Assembly (NCBI GenBank): GCA_022559845.1
Contig: CM040128.1
Coordinates: forward strand, 72,293,247 to 72,357,246
DNA length: 64,000 bases
Direction: 5' to 3'
Source of the DNA: Amorphophallus konjac
Lineage: Eukaryota > Streptophyta > Magnoliopsida > Alismatales > Araceae
The translations under genes were made by a program, and so were the position numbers. Below the pieces are notes generated by a model that had not been told where the DNA came from, made no database searches, and saw nothing but the letters and a program-made list of their open reading frames with translations. Below, in pieces: positions 44,336 to 56,582 of this stretch; within the stretch, counting starts at the first letter, position 1; every line of letters begins with the position of its first letter.

Positions 44336-46234
44336 GCCATTGCATCGACCTCGTGTTGACCCAGAGCTGCACCGACCCTGGTCTTCTTGTGTACTGACCT
44401 TGCCCTCAGGGGCGCACTGACTTTGTTGGGCGCCTTATGCCAGACTTGCATCGACCCAGACCCAGAGCTGCACCGACCCTAGTCCTCTTGTGCACTGACC
44501 TTGCCCTCAGGGCTGCACTGACTTTGCTGCCATCCCTTTATGGCAGGTTTGCACTGACCCAAGCCCAAGTAGGCACGGATCCTATCCAAGCCTTGAACTC
44601 AAACTTGCACTGACCTTATCTCAAACGTGCGCGGACCCATCATTTGCATGAACTTGCATCGACCTCACCCTAACCTGCAAGGACCTTAAACCCAAAACCT
44701 GCACAGACCTCATGTGTGCACAGACCCTCCCACACATGCCCTAAATGCAACAAAAAAATAATAAAAACAATAAATTCACAAAAAGGGACAAATAATAATA
44801 ATAATAAGTAAAAATATAATAATAGACGATAATAATGACAAAGGCCTAAAAAAATAAATAAATACATAATAATAATAATAAAATAGGGAATACTGATAAC
44901 AAACTCAACAAAAAATAATAAATAAACAAATAATAATAAAATAAATAAATACCAATAACAAACTCACCCAAAAAATATAAAATAACAAAGAAAATAATAA
45001 AAATTCAAACAAAAATAAAATGATTAAAAAAACCTACTATGCAGCCTTGCTTCTTCTCGAGACCCGGTGTAAAGGGAATATCAATGCCGCCCTCTCTAAG
45101 TCTGGTTCGGATCTCGGGAACCACCCTGATATGGCCGTGATCCGACATTGTTCTGGGCCAATAGTTCGTCAAACCGGATTCGCTCCATTGGGATTCGTTT
45201 CCGCTCTCTCGTTAAAATTGTCGTGAACTCGGCATACATTCGTACGAATTTATTTTCATCTACGTCGTACCCTCAATACGGACTTTTGTCCGAACATAAA
45301 GTGGTCTATGATTGACCGACAAAATCTGAATGGAACGAGAAGGCTCTCGTCACCCCCAGACCCTTTGCATGGGAATATCAATAAGGCCTTTATGGGTCAT
45401 GCTTAGACCTCGAATCCACCCCGATCATGGTCATTGTCTGACCCACATCCTCGGCCTATAGCCCGCTCCCTCTAAACACATATTGGTTCTGGGATCTGAT
45501 CTCGGGACATTCCCCCGTTGCCCCTTTGGCACCGAAAATAGTGACGATGCCCACGCGAGCCTGACTTCGACCGCGAGGGGCACACCGCAGTATGGTCGCG
45601 ATTTGATCTTGCACCGGGCCAACAAACTTGTTGGTTTCTGACCGCTCTAACCGGGATTTAACCGAATGTTTCCCATTCCTTTGAACAATAAATTTGCCGT
45701 ACCCCGGCATACATGTGCTCCTGCTTTTCGATCGCTCTAACCGGGAATTAACCGAATGTTTCTCGTCCCCCTGAACAATAAATTTGTCGTGCCCCGGCAT
45801 ACAGATGCTTCGACTGTCTTGTGACGATTATGATATTCTGAAACTAGACATTCGTCCGAATATTGCATGGTCTCCCTGAATGACCAACATGTTCTGAATG
45901 CTTGCTTCCCTAGACATAGGGTTGTCCGATTGATTCGAGGTCGTTACCGTCTTGCTTCTCTCTATATAATTTCTAGGCCATGAGGCCTTGATTCCCGGTG
46001 ATTAATCAAGGGTGCTCCCCTCCCTGAGGGGATGTAAATGACCCTGTGACCTTTATGGCGCGGCGGGTTTTGGTCCCGACACGAACCACACAATCATCCG
46101 ACTAAGTCAGATCGAACGCACCATGGGCTTCCTCGAAGCCCGAATAAATCGTCACTCTGTGACTGGCACGCCCACGCACTTAATAAACCCAACAAAATGA
46201 ATACTCCTTGATTTTAATAAAAAGTGCGTCCACA

Positions 46235-47411
46235 GGTCAGTGCAGCGTTCGCTCTTTGATTATACATGCTCAGTGCATTCCTTGTTAGTACACACTATGT
46301 CAGTGCACCATTTGCATTTCACATATATAATGTCTGTGCACTTGTTAGTCTTATAGACAAATCAAGTCTGTGCATTTCCATTCTGATAATATATCAACTC
46401 TGCGCAACTCTTTACTTTCTGTTTACCAGTCATAAGCTGACATTGAGTCTGACACTTTGACAGGATGCCTGTTCGTGGAAGTTAAGAAAGGCACGTGATC
46501 CAAGAATGGAGGACGAACCCTGATAGTGACACGTGGAAAGTAGCCAAGCCAGGATGCTGCCACGTGGCTGTACAACTCCAGATCGAGATAAGGCGATTGA
46601 GCGGGAAATGTGGTTTCCACACCCCCTCTTTTTGCTGCTCATATAAATGAGAATCTGTTCGTGCAGAAGATGATGATGCGAAGCAATCTGAGAAAGAGAA
46701 ATATAACGAGAAAGAAGAAAAGCAAGCATGATCAAGCCAGAGTGAGAGAGAAGATTTGTGAGAGATAGAGAGAGTCTTGAGAAAAATGGTTATGAGAGCT
46801 TCAGTTTTCAGTATCTAAGTTTAGAACTAGAGCTGATCTGCTCATTATCTTGAGCTACATTCGTGTTGCATTTTGATTTTATGATTCCTTCGTTTTGTTT
46901 TCAAAAACCTCGTATTCTTCAAGCTGTGTGTCAGCTGACAGGTTAAGCTGTAAACCTCAGCATCAGAGGAGGATTCCTCTGGTAGCAAGCTGTGAGCCTC
47001 AGCGGTCTGGGATTGTATTCCCCAAAGCTGTGGATCAGCGGTTGTAGGGAAGGTATTCCCCGAAGCTGTGGATCAACGGAGTTAAAGCCGTGTAATCAGC
47101 AGTGAAGCCACACTAGGTTTAGTGTGGGGTAGATGTAGATCTCCGGATAAAGATCAAACCACCTAAAAACCCTTCTCTTGTGTGGTTGCATTCTGATCTG
47201 TGTCCATCTCAGTTTCCACGCTACTTCGCATTAGATGAATGCTTAGGAACGATTGCTTGATTTGCTTCTCTCAGACTATGGTTACGTGTTTTTCGAATGT
47301 CCTACAGTAGTTTGATTTAATTCCGCACCAGTAGCTACTGTGGAATTTTTTTGGGGTGTAGAATTTTTTATTGGTGATTGATGTATTCACCCCCCTCTAG
47401 ATCCTACTTCA
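46235..47411 (+). repeat. Copia-1 3' LTR, right part
   Basis: Continues the LTR interrupted at 21990, starting with the duplicated GGTCA. It holds five more GTCNGTGCA-type motifs (to about 46400), a TATA box at 46642, and the 430 bp matching the 5' LTR fragment. It ends CTACTTCA at 47411. Confidence 0.87.
46642..46648 (+). promoter_or_regulatory. Probable TATA box of Copia-1 LTR
   Basis: TATAAAT in CTCATATAAATGAG, about 240 bp downstream of the last GTCNGTGCA motif. Transcription would start near 46675. Confidence 0.6.
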
Positions 47412-49102
47412 AATATGAGGCTCTTCTAGCTGGCCTGAAAGCTGCCCATTTTCTCTGTATCACCGAACTGCAAGTTGTAGGTGATAGTCAACTCATTCTC
47501 CGCCAGGTGCTCACCAAATACCACACCCGCGATCCCAAGCTCAAGCCTTACCAAGAACTTACTACTGCTTTTGCCAAACTGTTCACCAAGTTGATCTTTG
47601 TCCCTGTCCCTCATGACCAAAATATTCTGGCCGATGCCCTCGCCTCATTGGCATCATCTTTAAAGTTCCCTATGGGTAGGTGGTTTGAGTCTATCACCAT
47701 CTACAAACTCCATGCCCCTTCTATCCACGACACCTCCTACATGAGGATCAAGGAAAATTTGTCAAGGAAGGTCAAAGAGGGAGAAATTATTCAGAAAAGG
47801 GAAATCATGTTGTTAGAACTGGAAGAAGAAATGGCCGACGAGGAGAAGCTATGGTTTTATGAAATCGTCAAATATTGCAAAGATCAGTCTTACCCTGAAG
47901 AGGCCACATCGAAAGATACGAAAGCCATAAGGAGAGTGGCCCAAAAATACACATTGGTTGGAGGAGTGCTATACAAGAGAAGTCTTATTGGTGTTCCTCT
48001 AAGATGTCTTGATGACGATGGAGTCTGGAAATGTGTTGAGGAAGCACACTCAGGTGTGTGCGGTGGCCATGTGAATAGCCAAATGCTTGCTAAGAAGATC
48101 CTATGGCAAGGCTTTTATTGGCCCACCATGGAAGAAGATTGTGCTGTCTATGTTCGTAGGTGTTCTAAGTGTCAACTTCTCGTCGACAAAATTCATTCCC
48201 CTTCTTCCTCACTTCATCCAGTATCCTCCACATGGCCCTTTTCCATGTGGGCTTTTGACATCATTGGCCCTCTCGGTGATCCCAACTCCCTCACCAAGCA
48301 AAAATCTTTCATCCTTACTGCAACGAAGTATTTCACCAAATGGGCCGAAGCCGAAGCTTACTTAGAGATCAAAGCATCAACACTCTGCAAATTCATCATG
48401 AAGAACATCATCACCAGGTTCGGCATCCCAAGCACTATCATCACCGACAACGGGTCACAATTCATTTCTCAGAACCTTCAGGACCTCTGCAAAAGGTACG
48501 AAATTACATTACATCATTCATCACCATATTATCCACAAGGCAATGGCTAGGTAGAGGCCACCAATAAAATATTAATCAAAATCATAAAGAAAAAATGTGA
48601 GTCTAATAAATTTTCAGATTGGCCAGAAAAGCTTATTGAAGCTCTATAGACCTATCGCACTTCAATCCGTACTCCCACCGGACAAACTCCGTTAGCCCTT
48701 ACTTATGGGATGGAGGCAGTAGTCCCATACGAGACTCTGATTCCTTCTCTCAGGGTACAACTGGACAAGGAACTTCACCTCGACGAACGTTGTGATTCCC
48801 TCCTTGCCTAATTGGAACTCTTAGATGAGAAGTGGCTGGTCGCTGCCGAGCATGCACGTGTCTACCAAAATAGACTCACACATTTTTACCAAAAGCAGGT
48901 CATTGAGAGAAAATTCAAAGTCGGTGAGATGGTAGTAAAAAGAATTTTTGTGAAACCTGGTGGGCCGCGTTCTAAACTCCAACCCAATTGGGAAGGGCCA
49001 TACGTGATTCAGGCCGTGCACCCTGGCAACGCCTATAGGCTAGTCAATGCCGAGGAAATCAAACTGTCCTGTCCTTGGAATGGGTTTTACCTTAAAAAAT
49101 AA
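47412..49102 (+). pseudogene. Gypsy-3 RNase H-integrase, three in-frame stops
   Basis: A single frame runs from the Copia-1 junction to a TAA at 49100, broken only by TAG at 48548, TAG at 48647 and TAA at 48809. RNase H shows YEALLAGLKAA (Glu), VVGDSQL (Asp) and ILADALASLA (Asp); its first Asp was removed by the Copia-1 insertion. Integrase shows the zinc domain HSGVCGGH, then CSKC, then the catalytic core FDIIGPLGDP, ITDNGSQFI and, just after the first TAG, EATNK with the catalytic Glu. A C-terminal domain with PNWEGPYVI follows (48960-49010). The apparent ATG at 47378 lies in the Copia-1 LTR and is not a real start. Stops without frameshifts again suggest C-to-T decay. Confidence 0.88.
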
Positions 49103-49192
49103 TACCCTAGACAGGATTAACAGTCGGCATGGTACGAGGACCATCGAAGTTGAAAATTTTCTCTTTGGTCTTTGTAGTCTAATTCAGGGTCA

Positions 49193-49292
<100 letters not shown>

Positions 49293-49365
49293 CGCTCTTG
49301 GAATCAAACGACATGGAATCTGAAGGAGGCTGAAGCTGGACTGAGAGCGCAGGGTGCTAACCATT

Positions 49366-49370
49366 CTCTC
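49366..49370. repeat. Copia-2 target site duplication, left
   Basis: CTCTC, repeated at 61768-61772 directly after the 3' LTR. Confidence 0.85.
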
Positions 49371-49889
49371 TGTCGAACCCCCTCCTTAAGTGAATGTCTA
49401 ATTTGATAGCTTTTGATGATGACCAAACACTATATATATATTATCTTTGAAGTGTTCTAGCATATAGAGTCTTAAAAAGCTCAAACATTCTATTGAGATC
49501 TTGGAGCTAAGGAGGTTAAAAAACAACCTCAACAGGTAAGTTTTTTCAACTCAAATTACAAGGTTACATCTAATTCACAAGTTATGTCTTGACAGGGCAA
49601 GGAACGTGCATAAGTGCTCAAGGACGGTTGGTGAGATCCACTTTAACTTATTGGCCCTTGATCTTGTGTTTTGATGTTCATCTTTTTTGATCTCAATGGT
49701 CAAATTGGTTTGGATCTTATCTAAGTTTAATTGTACTGGTTTTCTCTTATTCATGTCCTAGCACATTCCCTTTGATTGCTTAAAACCAACCTTGGAACCC
49801 CTTGGCTTGTTCTTGGACTTAGTGGCTTTTTAATCAACCTTTTGAAAGCTCTTTGCTCTGTAATCTTGAAACATAATCTGTTACTGAAA

Positions 49890-50103
49890 GGGTCGACCCC
49901 TTTGCTCTGTAATCTTAAAACAGAATATGTTACTGAAAGGGTCGACCCATTGGGTCGACCCCCAGCCACAAGGGTCGACCCCTGCTAGCATGTTTTTTAC
50001 ACCCGGCAGGTTCCTTCATCACATCTGCAAGGGTCGACCCATTGACCCAGAGCCCTTTTAAACTCTCAAATCCCTCACGAGGGTCGACCCCAAGGGACGA
50101 CCC
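49890..50103. repeat. GGGTCGACCC palindromes in Copia-2 5' LTR
   Basis: Exact copies at 49890, 49939, 49952, 49972, 50031 and 50081, with an imperfect copy at 50094 (GGGACGACCC). The 49939/49952 and 50081/50094 pairs are 13 bp apart. Confidence 0.9.
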
Positions 50104-50242
50104 TTTCAGTCTCGAACCCGAGCCGTGATTTTTGACTTGCGTGTGCATGCACCAAAAGTCATACCAATCAAACCTAACCTCCCTAAATCGTTCCAAGAAT
50201 TGTGGATCTGGTCTCTAGGGTGTCTTTGAACATTCCAAACTC

Positions 50243-50250
50243 TATATATA
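50243..50250 (+). promoter_or_regulatory. Probable TATA box of Copia-2 5' LTR
   Basis: TATATATA in CAAACTCTATATATACATC, about 140 bp after the last palindrome. It is conserved in the 3' LTR near 60834. Confidence 0.65.
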
Positions 50251-51095
50251 CATCTTATTGGGGTATGAGACCCTAGGGAGAGAGAGACATCTAAAGTTGT
50301 GTTATTTTTCTAACCCTTGTGAGTGCAGGTTCACAGCAGCAGCTCCAGGGGCTTCTTCCACCTTGTTCAAAGCCTGAAAGTGAAGGGAAGAAGCTTGAAT
50401 CAAACCTCCATATCATCCCCAACAACAAGCTGTGTGGGTTGTCAAAGCTGCAACCTCATTTGTACTACAAAGCTTCATTCTTCCTCAAGGATTGATCTTC
50501 CTCCTGCAGAAGCATTCAATTACATTCAAGGAAGTGAAAGGGGGAGCTTCAACCAAGATAAATCATTCTTGACTCCTTACTCTCAGATTTAATTTGTGTC
50601 TACTTGAGCATTTGACGTAAAACTTGATTCAGTTCCGTGTGTGGATTGTTCGTGTTCGGAAACACGAACGTGTATGTGTGTGTGTGTCTGTGTGTGTGTT
50701 TGTGGTAGCCCAGATTGGGTGCTACATATGTGTGTTTGCTGTTATACATAGCGTGTGTGTGTGTGGCTTACATCATAGTGAAGTCTTGATCCTCACAAGT
50801 GAGGGGTGGACGTAGGGGACACGGCAGTGTACCCGAACCACCTAAAAATTCCATGTGTCACTTGTGGTTTGTTCTTCCGCATCTCTAGTCGAGTGTGCTT
50901 CATAGTGATTTGAGTGTACACCAATTCCTTTGTCAAACACCTACCATAATCCATAAGCATTCACAAGTGTATCCATGTTTGGGTGAGATCTAGTGCTTGT
51001 ATGTTTACTTATCATTATTTTCCTTGGAAGAAATTTTAATTGGCCAATCAATTCACCCCTCCCCTCTTGATTGCCACCTTTCGGGACTCAACAAT

Positions 51096-51108
51096 TGGTA
51101 TCAGAGCC
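51096..51108 (+). promoter_or_regulatory. Copia-2 primer binding site (tRNA-iMet)
   Basis: TGGTATCAGAGCC, two bases after the 5' LTR end. Confidence 0.94.
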
Positions 51109-51157
51109 TTGGTCTCTGTTTCACTCGACCACACGGTCGTAGAGTAGATCCCTCCTT

Positions 51158-52969
51158 ATGGCAAACAAGGGGATGATGCCCGAAGGGCATTCAATCCAAA
51201 GACCCCCGTTCTTTGATGGATCAAATTACCCTTATTGGAAGAACAGAATGTATGTTTTTCTATGAGCCCAAGACTATGACGTGTGGCGGGTCATAAGCAA
51301 GGGTCCGTATACTCTGTCTCAAAATGAGGATGAGTGGGATGATGAGGATATAAAGAAGTGTTCAACAAATTCTAAAGCCATGAATATAATACAATGTGCC
51401 ATTCATCCTAATAAATACTTATGTATTTCCTTGTGTTCTTCCGCGTAGGAGATGTGGAACAAGCTGGGGTTGATCTATGAAGGAACATCAGAAGTAAAGG
51501 AAACCAAGGCAGATCTGCTAGTCCGGGATTATGAATTATTTATGATGAAACCATAAGAGTCCATTTATGATATGTTTGCAAGATTGACAGAAATCACGAA
51601 TGGATTAATGGGTCTTGGTAAAGAGTATTCTGAAAAGGAACTCGTCAGAAAGGTACTGAGATCCCTGTCATCACAATGGCACACAAAGGCCACCGTAATC
51701 GAGGACTCAAAGGATCTTAGCACTTTGAAATTGGATGAGCTAATTGGCTCCTTGATGACATACGAAATCAACATCAAGAGGAGCGAGGAGGACCATAAAA
51801 AGAAGAAGGTAGTCACACCTTTGGCTCTTAACGTGAATCCATAAGATTCAGAGGGCAGTGACAATGATTCAACTGGCAACACTGAAGATGAAGAGCTGGT
51901 TGCCATGATTACAAGAAGGGTAGGAAGGTTCGTCAAAAGGACCAGAAATTTCGGTGGTTAATTCAGAAAGGGACCAAGAAGGCAAGGTCCGAAAAGAGAA
52001 GAAAGTATCAAGAAAGAAGAAGTGATATGCTACGAATACAAGAAACCCGGTCACATGCGGGGTGAGTACCCTGATCTGATGAAGAAGCTGAAGAAAGAAA
52101 AATTCAAGAAGCCCAAGGCCATGATGGCCACTTGGAGCGATGAAGATGAGGAAGAGTTTGGGAATGAAGATGGACTAGATGAGCTGGTCTAAAACCTATG
52201 CTTCATGGCCAATGACGACAATGGAAATGAGGTACATTCTGAAACTGAAACTCTTACTTGTGAACAATGGCAGATTGCATATGAGTCGTTATATGAAAAA
52301 TGTAAAAAAATTAGATCTAAAAATAGACATTTGAAAAAGAAAATTGAACATCTAGTGCATGCTAAAAACTCATGTGAAAATTACCATGTGTTGAAATCGG
52401 AAACTGAGAAATTGATAAATGAGAAAGAAATTCTTGTGTCAAAAAATGAATTACTTGAAGAAGAGATTTCATGCATGAGAGAGGAGCAATTCACACTAAG
52501 TAAAATGCATGATGATTTGAAAAATAATCTGGAACAAGAAAAGCTTGAAAGCATGGCATGCAATCAAGCAAAAGAAAAGGCCGAAAATCAAGTCCACTCT
52601 CTAATGCATGAAAACCATGAGTTGAAGGATGCTATTGCCATTTTTAAAAAGGGGAAAACTTTACAATCTGAAATACATTCAACTCACATGCCTCCCAGAA
52701 GTTCATCTCCATCCACATCAAAAACACATGTGCATAATTCATTCTTGAATAAAAGAAGGAGAAGAAACAAGGACAGAGCCATTACATGCTTTTATTGTGG
52801 AAGGTTAGGCCACGATATATATGATTGTAGAATTCTGAAATTTGATGATGAAAGTTTTGCTAGAATGAGAAATAGATCATACATATTGTTTCTAACCATC
52901 ATGGACCCAAGCTTGCTTGGGTACCAAAATTTGCATAAGTACGGTTGTTGTGACTGCAGGTCTACTTGA
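51158..52969 (+). pseudogene. Copia-2 gag, several in-frame stops
   Basis: Begins at ATG 51158 (MANKGMMPEGHSIQRPPFFDGSNYPYWKNRM). The frame never shifts up to 52969 but is crossed by stops near 51262, 51448, 51554, 51842, 51958 and 52190. The core motifs MWNKLGLIYEGTSEV, LVRKVLRSL and WHTKATVIEDS match Copia gag. The first zinc knuckle (about 52028-52070) has lost two of its cysteines, to Tyr and Glu. A coiled coil covers 52280-52640. A second CCHC knuckle at about 52788-52832 (CFYC then GHDIYDC) is intact. All of this fits SIRE-type gag. Several of the lesions look like G-to-A or C-to-T changes. Confidence 0.88.
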
Positions 52970-55900
52970 GAGCTCAATGGAATAGGTGGTATTTGGATAG
53001 TGGATGCTCTCGGCACATGATAGAAAATAAAGAATTATTTATGGACCTGCATGAAAAGGATGGTGGAACAGTGGCATTTGGTGGTAAGGACAAAGGCAAA
53101 ATGATCGGAGAAGGTAAGATAGGCAAGAATCAAAATCATGTCATTGAGAATGTTTTGCTCGTGAAAGGGTTGCATCATAATCTTTTGAGTATAAGTCAAC
53201 TTTGTGATAAAGGATGCAATGTGATTTTTGATTCTAACTATTGCACCGTTGTGAATAAAAATACTCATGAGATAAAGTTCATTGGTCTCAGGCATAACAA
53301 TGTATATATGATTGATTTGGATGAACCCTCTCATAAAAATCTGTGTTTGGTTGCAAGGAATAATGATGATGTTTGGCTTTGGCATCGTCGACTTGGGCAT
53401 GCCAGTTTTAATGTTTTGCTAAAACTGTGTCGAAATGATTTGGTTGTTGGATGCCTAAGCTGAAGGTTACTGATGAAGGAGTATGTGGGGCGTGCAGCAT
53501 GGGTAAGCAAACAAGGACATCATTCAAATGCAAGAATGATGTAACTACATCAAGGCCTCTTGAGTTAATCCACATTGACCTATTTGGACCAAGCAGAACA
53601 CATAGCTTGGGTGGTAAATTGTATGGGTTTGTCATTGTGGATGATTACTCAAGATTTTGTTGGGTTTACTTCCTTTCACATAATAATGATGCCCTGACAG
53701 AATTTGAAGCATTTTGCAGGGTAGTCCAAAATGAAAAGGGGTGTTGCATCAAGGCCGTGCAGAGCGATCACGGTAAGGAATTTGATAACCATGAGTTCAG
53801 CAATTTTTGTAGGGCTCAAGGCTATACGCATGACTTCTCCGCACCAGGAACCCCCGAACAGAATGGTGTTGTTGAAAGGAAGAACATGACGCTAATTGAG
53901 ATGACAAGAACCATGCTAAACGAGAATAATTTGCCGAGGTACTTTTGGGCTGAAGCAGTGAACACTGCTTGCTATATTGTCAATCGCGCCATGGTAAGAC
54001 CACTGTTGAAGAAAACCCCTTATGAGTTGTACCAAGGTAAGAAGCCAAACATTTCCTATCTTAGACCGTTCGGCTCAGTTTGCTACATTCACAATAATGG
54101 TAAGGTGGACCTGGCTAAATTTGACCCCAAAAGTGACAAAGGTATATTTCTTGGATACTCTCTTAGCTCAAGAGCTTATCGAGTGTATAACTTGAGAACT
54201 CTTGTAGTTGAGAAAAGCCCCCATGTCATCATTGATGAATCATCTTCTAAAAGCACTAATGAAAATTCTGTATTGCAGGACGATGAATTGAATGACAGTA
54301 ATATCGAGATGATGGAAGGAAAAATTAAAGAACAAGAACCAAAAGAACCACAAGAAGATGATGCAAATCCGGAAGATCAGTTGGAACAACAGCTTCCATG
54401 GCAATGGACTTTTGAAAAGGACCATCCGCCGGAGAATGTGATCGGCAATGTTGAAGATGGAACAAGAACACGAGCCTCCTTCAGGGAAGTTGAAAATCAG
54501 GACTATATTGCCTCACTTTCCCAATTTGAACCTCACTCTATTGAAGAGGCCTTGAAGGACGAGTCTTGGATCATGGCTATGCAAGAAGAACTACACCAGT
54601 TCCAAAGGAACAAAGTGTGGTTCCTCGTGCCATGTCCTAGAAACCACTCAGTGATCGAAACAAAGTGAGTTTTTCGAAACAAAACAAACGATCAAGGAGT
54701 GGTAACTAGGAATAAGGCCAGGCTAGTAGCTAAAGGCTATAGCCAAGAGCTTGGAATTGATTTCGATGAGTCTTTTGCTCCAGTTGCAAGACTCGAGGCT
54801 GTGAGAGTCCTATTAGCATTTGCATATTGTAACAACATTAGATTGTTTCAAATGGATGTTAAGAGTGCATTTTTGAATGGCTACATACAGGAGGACGTGT
54901 ACGTGGAGCAACCACCGGGGTTTGAGGACACAAAGCATCCAGACCATGTGTACAAGCTAGACAAGGCACTCTACGATCTGAAACAAGCACCCCGGGCATG
55001 GTATGAACGGTTAAGTAATTTCTTCATTCAAAATGGATTCAAACGAGGTAATGTTGATCAAACCCTTTTCACGAAGTTGAACGGTGAGGATATCTTAATT
55101 GTTCAAGTTTACGTAGATGATATTATTTTTGGCTCCACCAAAGATGCTCTCAGCAAAGACTTTGCCAAATTAATGCAAAGTGAGTTTGAAATGAGTCTTA
55201 TGGGAGAGCTGACATTCTTCTTGGGATTGCAGGTCACACGGACGGCTGACGGTATGTTCATACATCAGAAGAAGTATGCATTGGAGTTGCTGAAAAAGTT
55301 CAACTTGACCTCTACCAAACCACAACCAACTCCCATGTCCACCTCAATAAAAATTGATCAAGATGAATCAGGTAAATCCGTGGATCAAAAACTCTTCAGA
55401 AGCATGATAGGTTCCTTGTTATATTTAACTGCCAGCAGGCCTGACATTCAATTTGCTGTGTGTTTATGTGCACGATTTCAGTCCAATCCAAAAGAATCAC
55501 ACATGTCGGCTGTTAAACGAATTTTCAGATATATTGCTGGTTCAAGTAATTTAGGATTGTGGTATCCGCGTAATTCGAGCTTTGATTTAGTTGCTTATTC
55601 TGACGCTGATTATGCGGGTTGTAAAGTGGATCGGAAAAGCACCAGCGGGTATTGCCAATTTCTTGGGGGGTGCGTGGTCTCATGGGCCTCCAAGAAACAA
55701 AACTCAGTGGCTCTATCAACTGCCGAAGCCGAATATGTGGCTGTCGGGAGTTGTGTTGCCCAGGTGCTATGGATCCAACAACAGATGATTGATTATGGCA
55801 TTTCCTTCAAAAACACTTCCATCTTGTGTGACAACACTTCAGCCATAAACTTGTCAAAGAACCCAGTCCATCACTCTCGCACAAAGCATATTGAAATCAG

Positions 55901-56066
55901 ACATCATTTTCTCAGGGATCATGTGACCAAGGGTGATGTAGAAATCAGGTTCATTGAAACAGATCAACAAATTGCCAACATTTTCACCAAACCTCTTAGT
56001 GAAGAAAAATTCACATCATTTAGGAGAGAAGTAGGGGTTTGTAGGATAGACGAGTCTGAGTCATGA
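52966..56066 (+). pseudogene. Copia-2 pol, two frameshifts and one stop
   Basis: Protease and integrase start lie in 52966-53463 (WYLDSGCSRHM with the catalytic Asp; VWLWHRRLGH zinc domain). A one-base shift at about 53455 leads into 53451-54668, with integrase CGAC, HIDLFGPSRTHS, SDHGKEFDN and PEQNGVVERKN, then the start of RT. A TGA at 54666 interrupts it. The same frame continues 54669-56066 with RT (ARLVAKGYSQE, MDVKSAFLNGY, VYVDDIIFGST at about 55108-55140) and RNase H (YSDADYAGC, then HHSRTKHIEIRHHFLRD). A further frame change separates gag from protease near 52965. The RT-RNase H piece alone is fully open for 455 codons. All catalytic boxes are present, but the polyprotein cannot be made as it stands. 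Confidence 0.93.
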
Positions 56067-56577
56067 TCATTTGCATTACTATGTGTATACGTCATTGCAT
56101 AGCATGCATTTGCATTAGTATGGTGCATAGTTGCATTTCCCCTTGTCATGCATGTGCATTATGATTGATTGAAAAATAAAACAAAAATTAGATATGTGTG
56201 AAACACCATGATTGTGTGTATTGCATTCCTTCTATCTATAGTATACACCCATGTCACAGTTATTTCTATGGCCAATATTCCCTTGAATTCTCTTAATTGT
56301 CAAAAAGCGAGCAAAATCCCTCGAAATCTGAAATCCGGAAGCATTGGATAATGAACGTCTATTATGAGCTTAGATTTCATTGAAACATGTTCCCCAATTG
56401 ATTTATCCTTAAAACACCTCAAATTTTCTTGATTCCAACATGAATTTATCATTAGGGAATAGAGCCAAACCTTTTTGATCTTCCATCACATTTCAAAAAC
56501 CTTTTTTTTATGAAATTCAAAGGAAGGGTCGACCCTCGCGGGATCCGTTTCTGGCTGGGGCCGGGGTTACAGGGGTC
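56067..56577 (+). other. Copia-2 region between pol and the solo LTR
   Basis: No ORF of note. It contains GGGTCGACCC palindromes at 56526-56535 and 56573-56582, the second being the insertion point of the solo LTR. Confidence 0.65.
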
Positions 56578-56582
56578 GACCC

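Larger units (their letters stand above)
21991..46234 (+). mobile_element. LARD-1: 24.2-kb non-autonomous LTR element with giant LTRs
   Basis: A 4.8-kb left LTR (21991-26792) and a 4.9-kb right LTR (41307-46234) match along their length and flank 14.5 kb of sequence with no credible gene. The outer ends are TGTGGACAC and GTCCACA, and a 5-bp duplication GGTCA flanks the element, so it moved as one unit by LTR-type integration. Orientation is taken from the TATA box in each LTR and the purine-rich GCTGGGGGGCA before the right LTR. No primer site was recognised after the left LTR. It fits the class of large retrotransposon derivatives, which depend on another element for enzymes. In a 165-base sample (25620-25785 against 45060-45225) I count five differences. 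Confidence 0.85.
41307..46234 (+). repeat. LARD-1 right LTR
   Basis: It matches 21991-26792 block by block. The first bases read AGTGGACAC where the left LTR has TGTGGACAC, and the end reads GTGCGTCCACA. It is preceded by GGCTGGGGGGCATT, the likely polypurine tract. It is about 125 bp longer than the left copy, with indels in the CT-rich tract. Confidence 0.88.
13422..47411 (+). mobile_element. Copia-1: Ty1/Copia element, interrupted at both LTRs
   Basis: The visible parts are the 3' end of the 5' LTR (13422-13851), the internal region (13852-21411), and a 3' LTR split into 21412-21990 and 46235-47411 by LARD-1. gag contains a long coiled coil after the zinc knuckle and the 3' end has repeated AAAGGGGGAG tracts, both typical of the SIRE/Maximus group. 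The surviving 430 bp of 5' LTR align end to end with 46982-47411, with about 27 differences counted by hand (about 6%). That makes this the oldest datable insertion here. It sits in Gypsy-3; the right target duplication should be AATAT (47412-47416), with its left partner outside the window. Confidence 0.87.
49371..51093 (+). repeat. Copia-2 5' LTR, 1723 bp
   Basis: Starts TGTCGAACCCC (TGTTGAACCCC in the 3' copy) and ends GACTCAACA. It has six exact and one imperfect GGGTCGACCC palindromes (49890-50103), a TATA box near 50243 and a short interrupted TG tract near 50670-50705. Confidence 0.93.

Noticed and set aside
21993..46232. LARD-1 boundaries at TGGACAC...GTCCA, two bases inside the chosen ends
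   Set aside because: Only the longer ends TGTGGAC...GTCCACA leave a perfect GGTCA duplication on both sides.
47378..47411. ATG at 47378 as start of a gene
   Set aside because: It lies in the end of the Copia-1 LTR and only by chance is in frame with the truncated Gypsy-3 RNase H.
52205..52969. Separate gene for the 254-codon coiled-coil ORF before protease
   Set aside because: It is in the same frame as the upstream gag pieces and has the second gag zinc knuckle, so it is the C-terminal part of Copia-2 gag after a stop.
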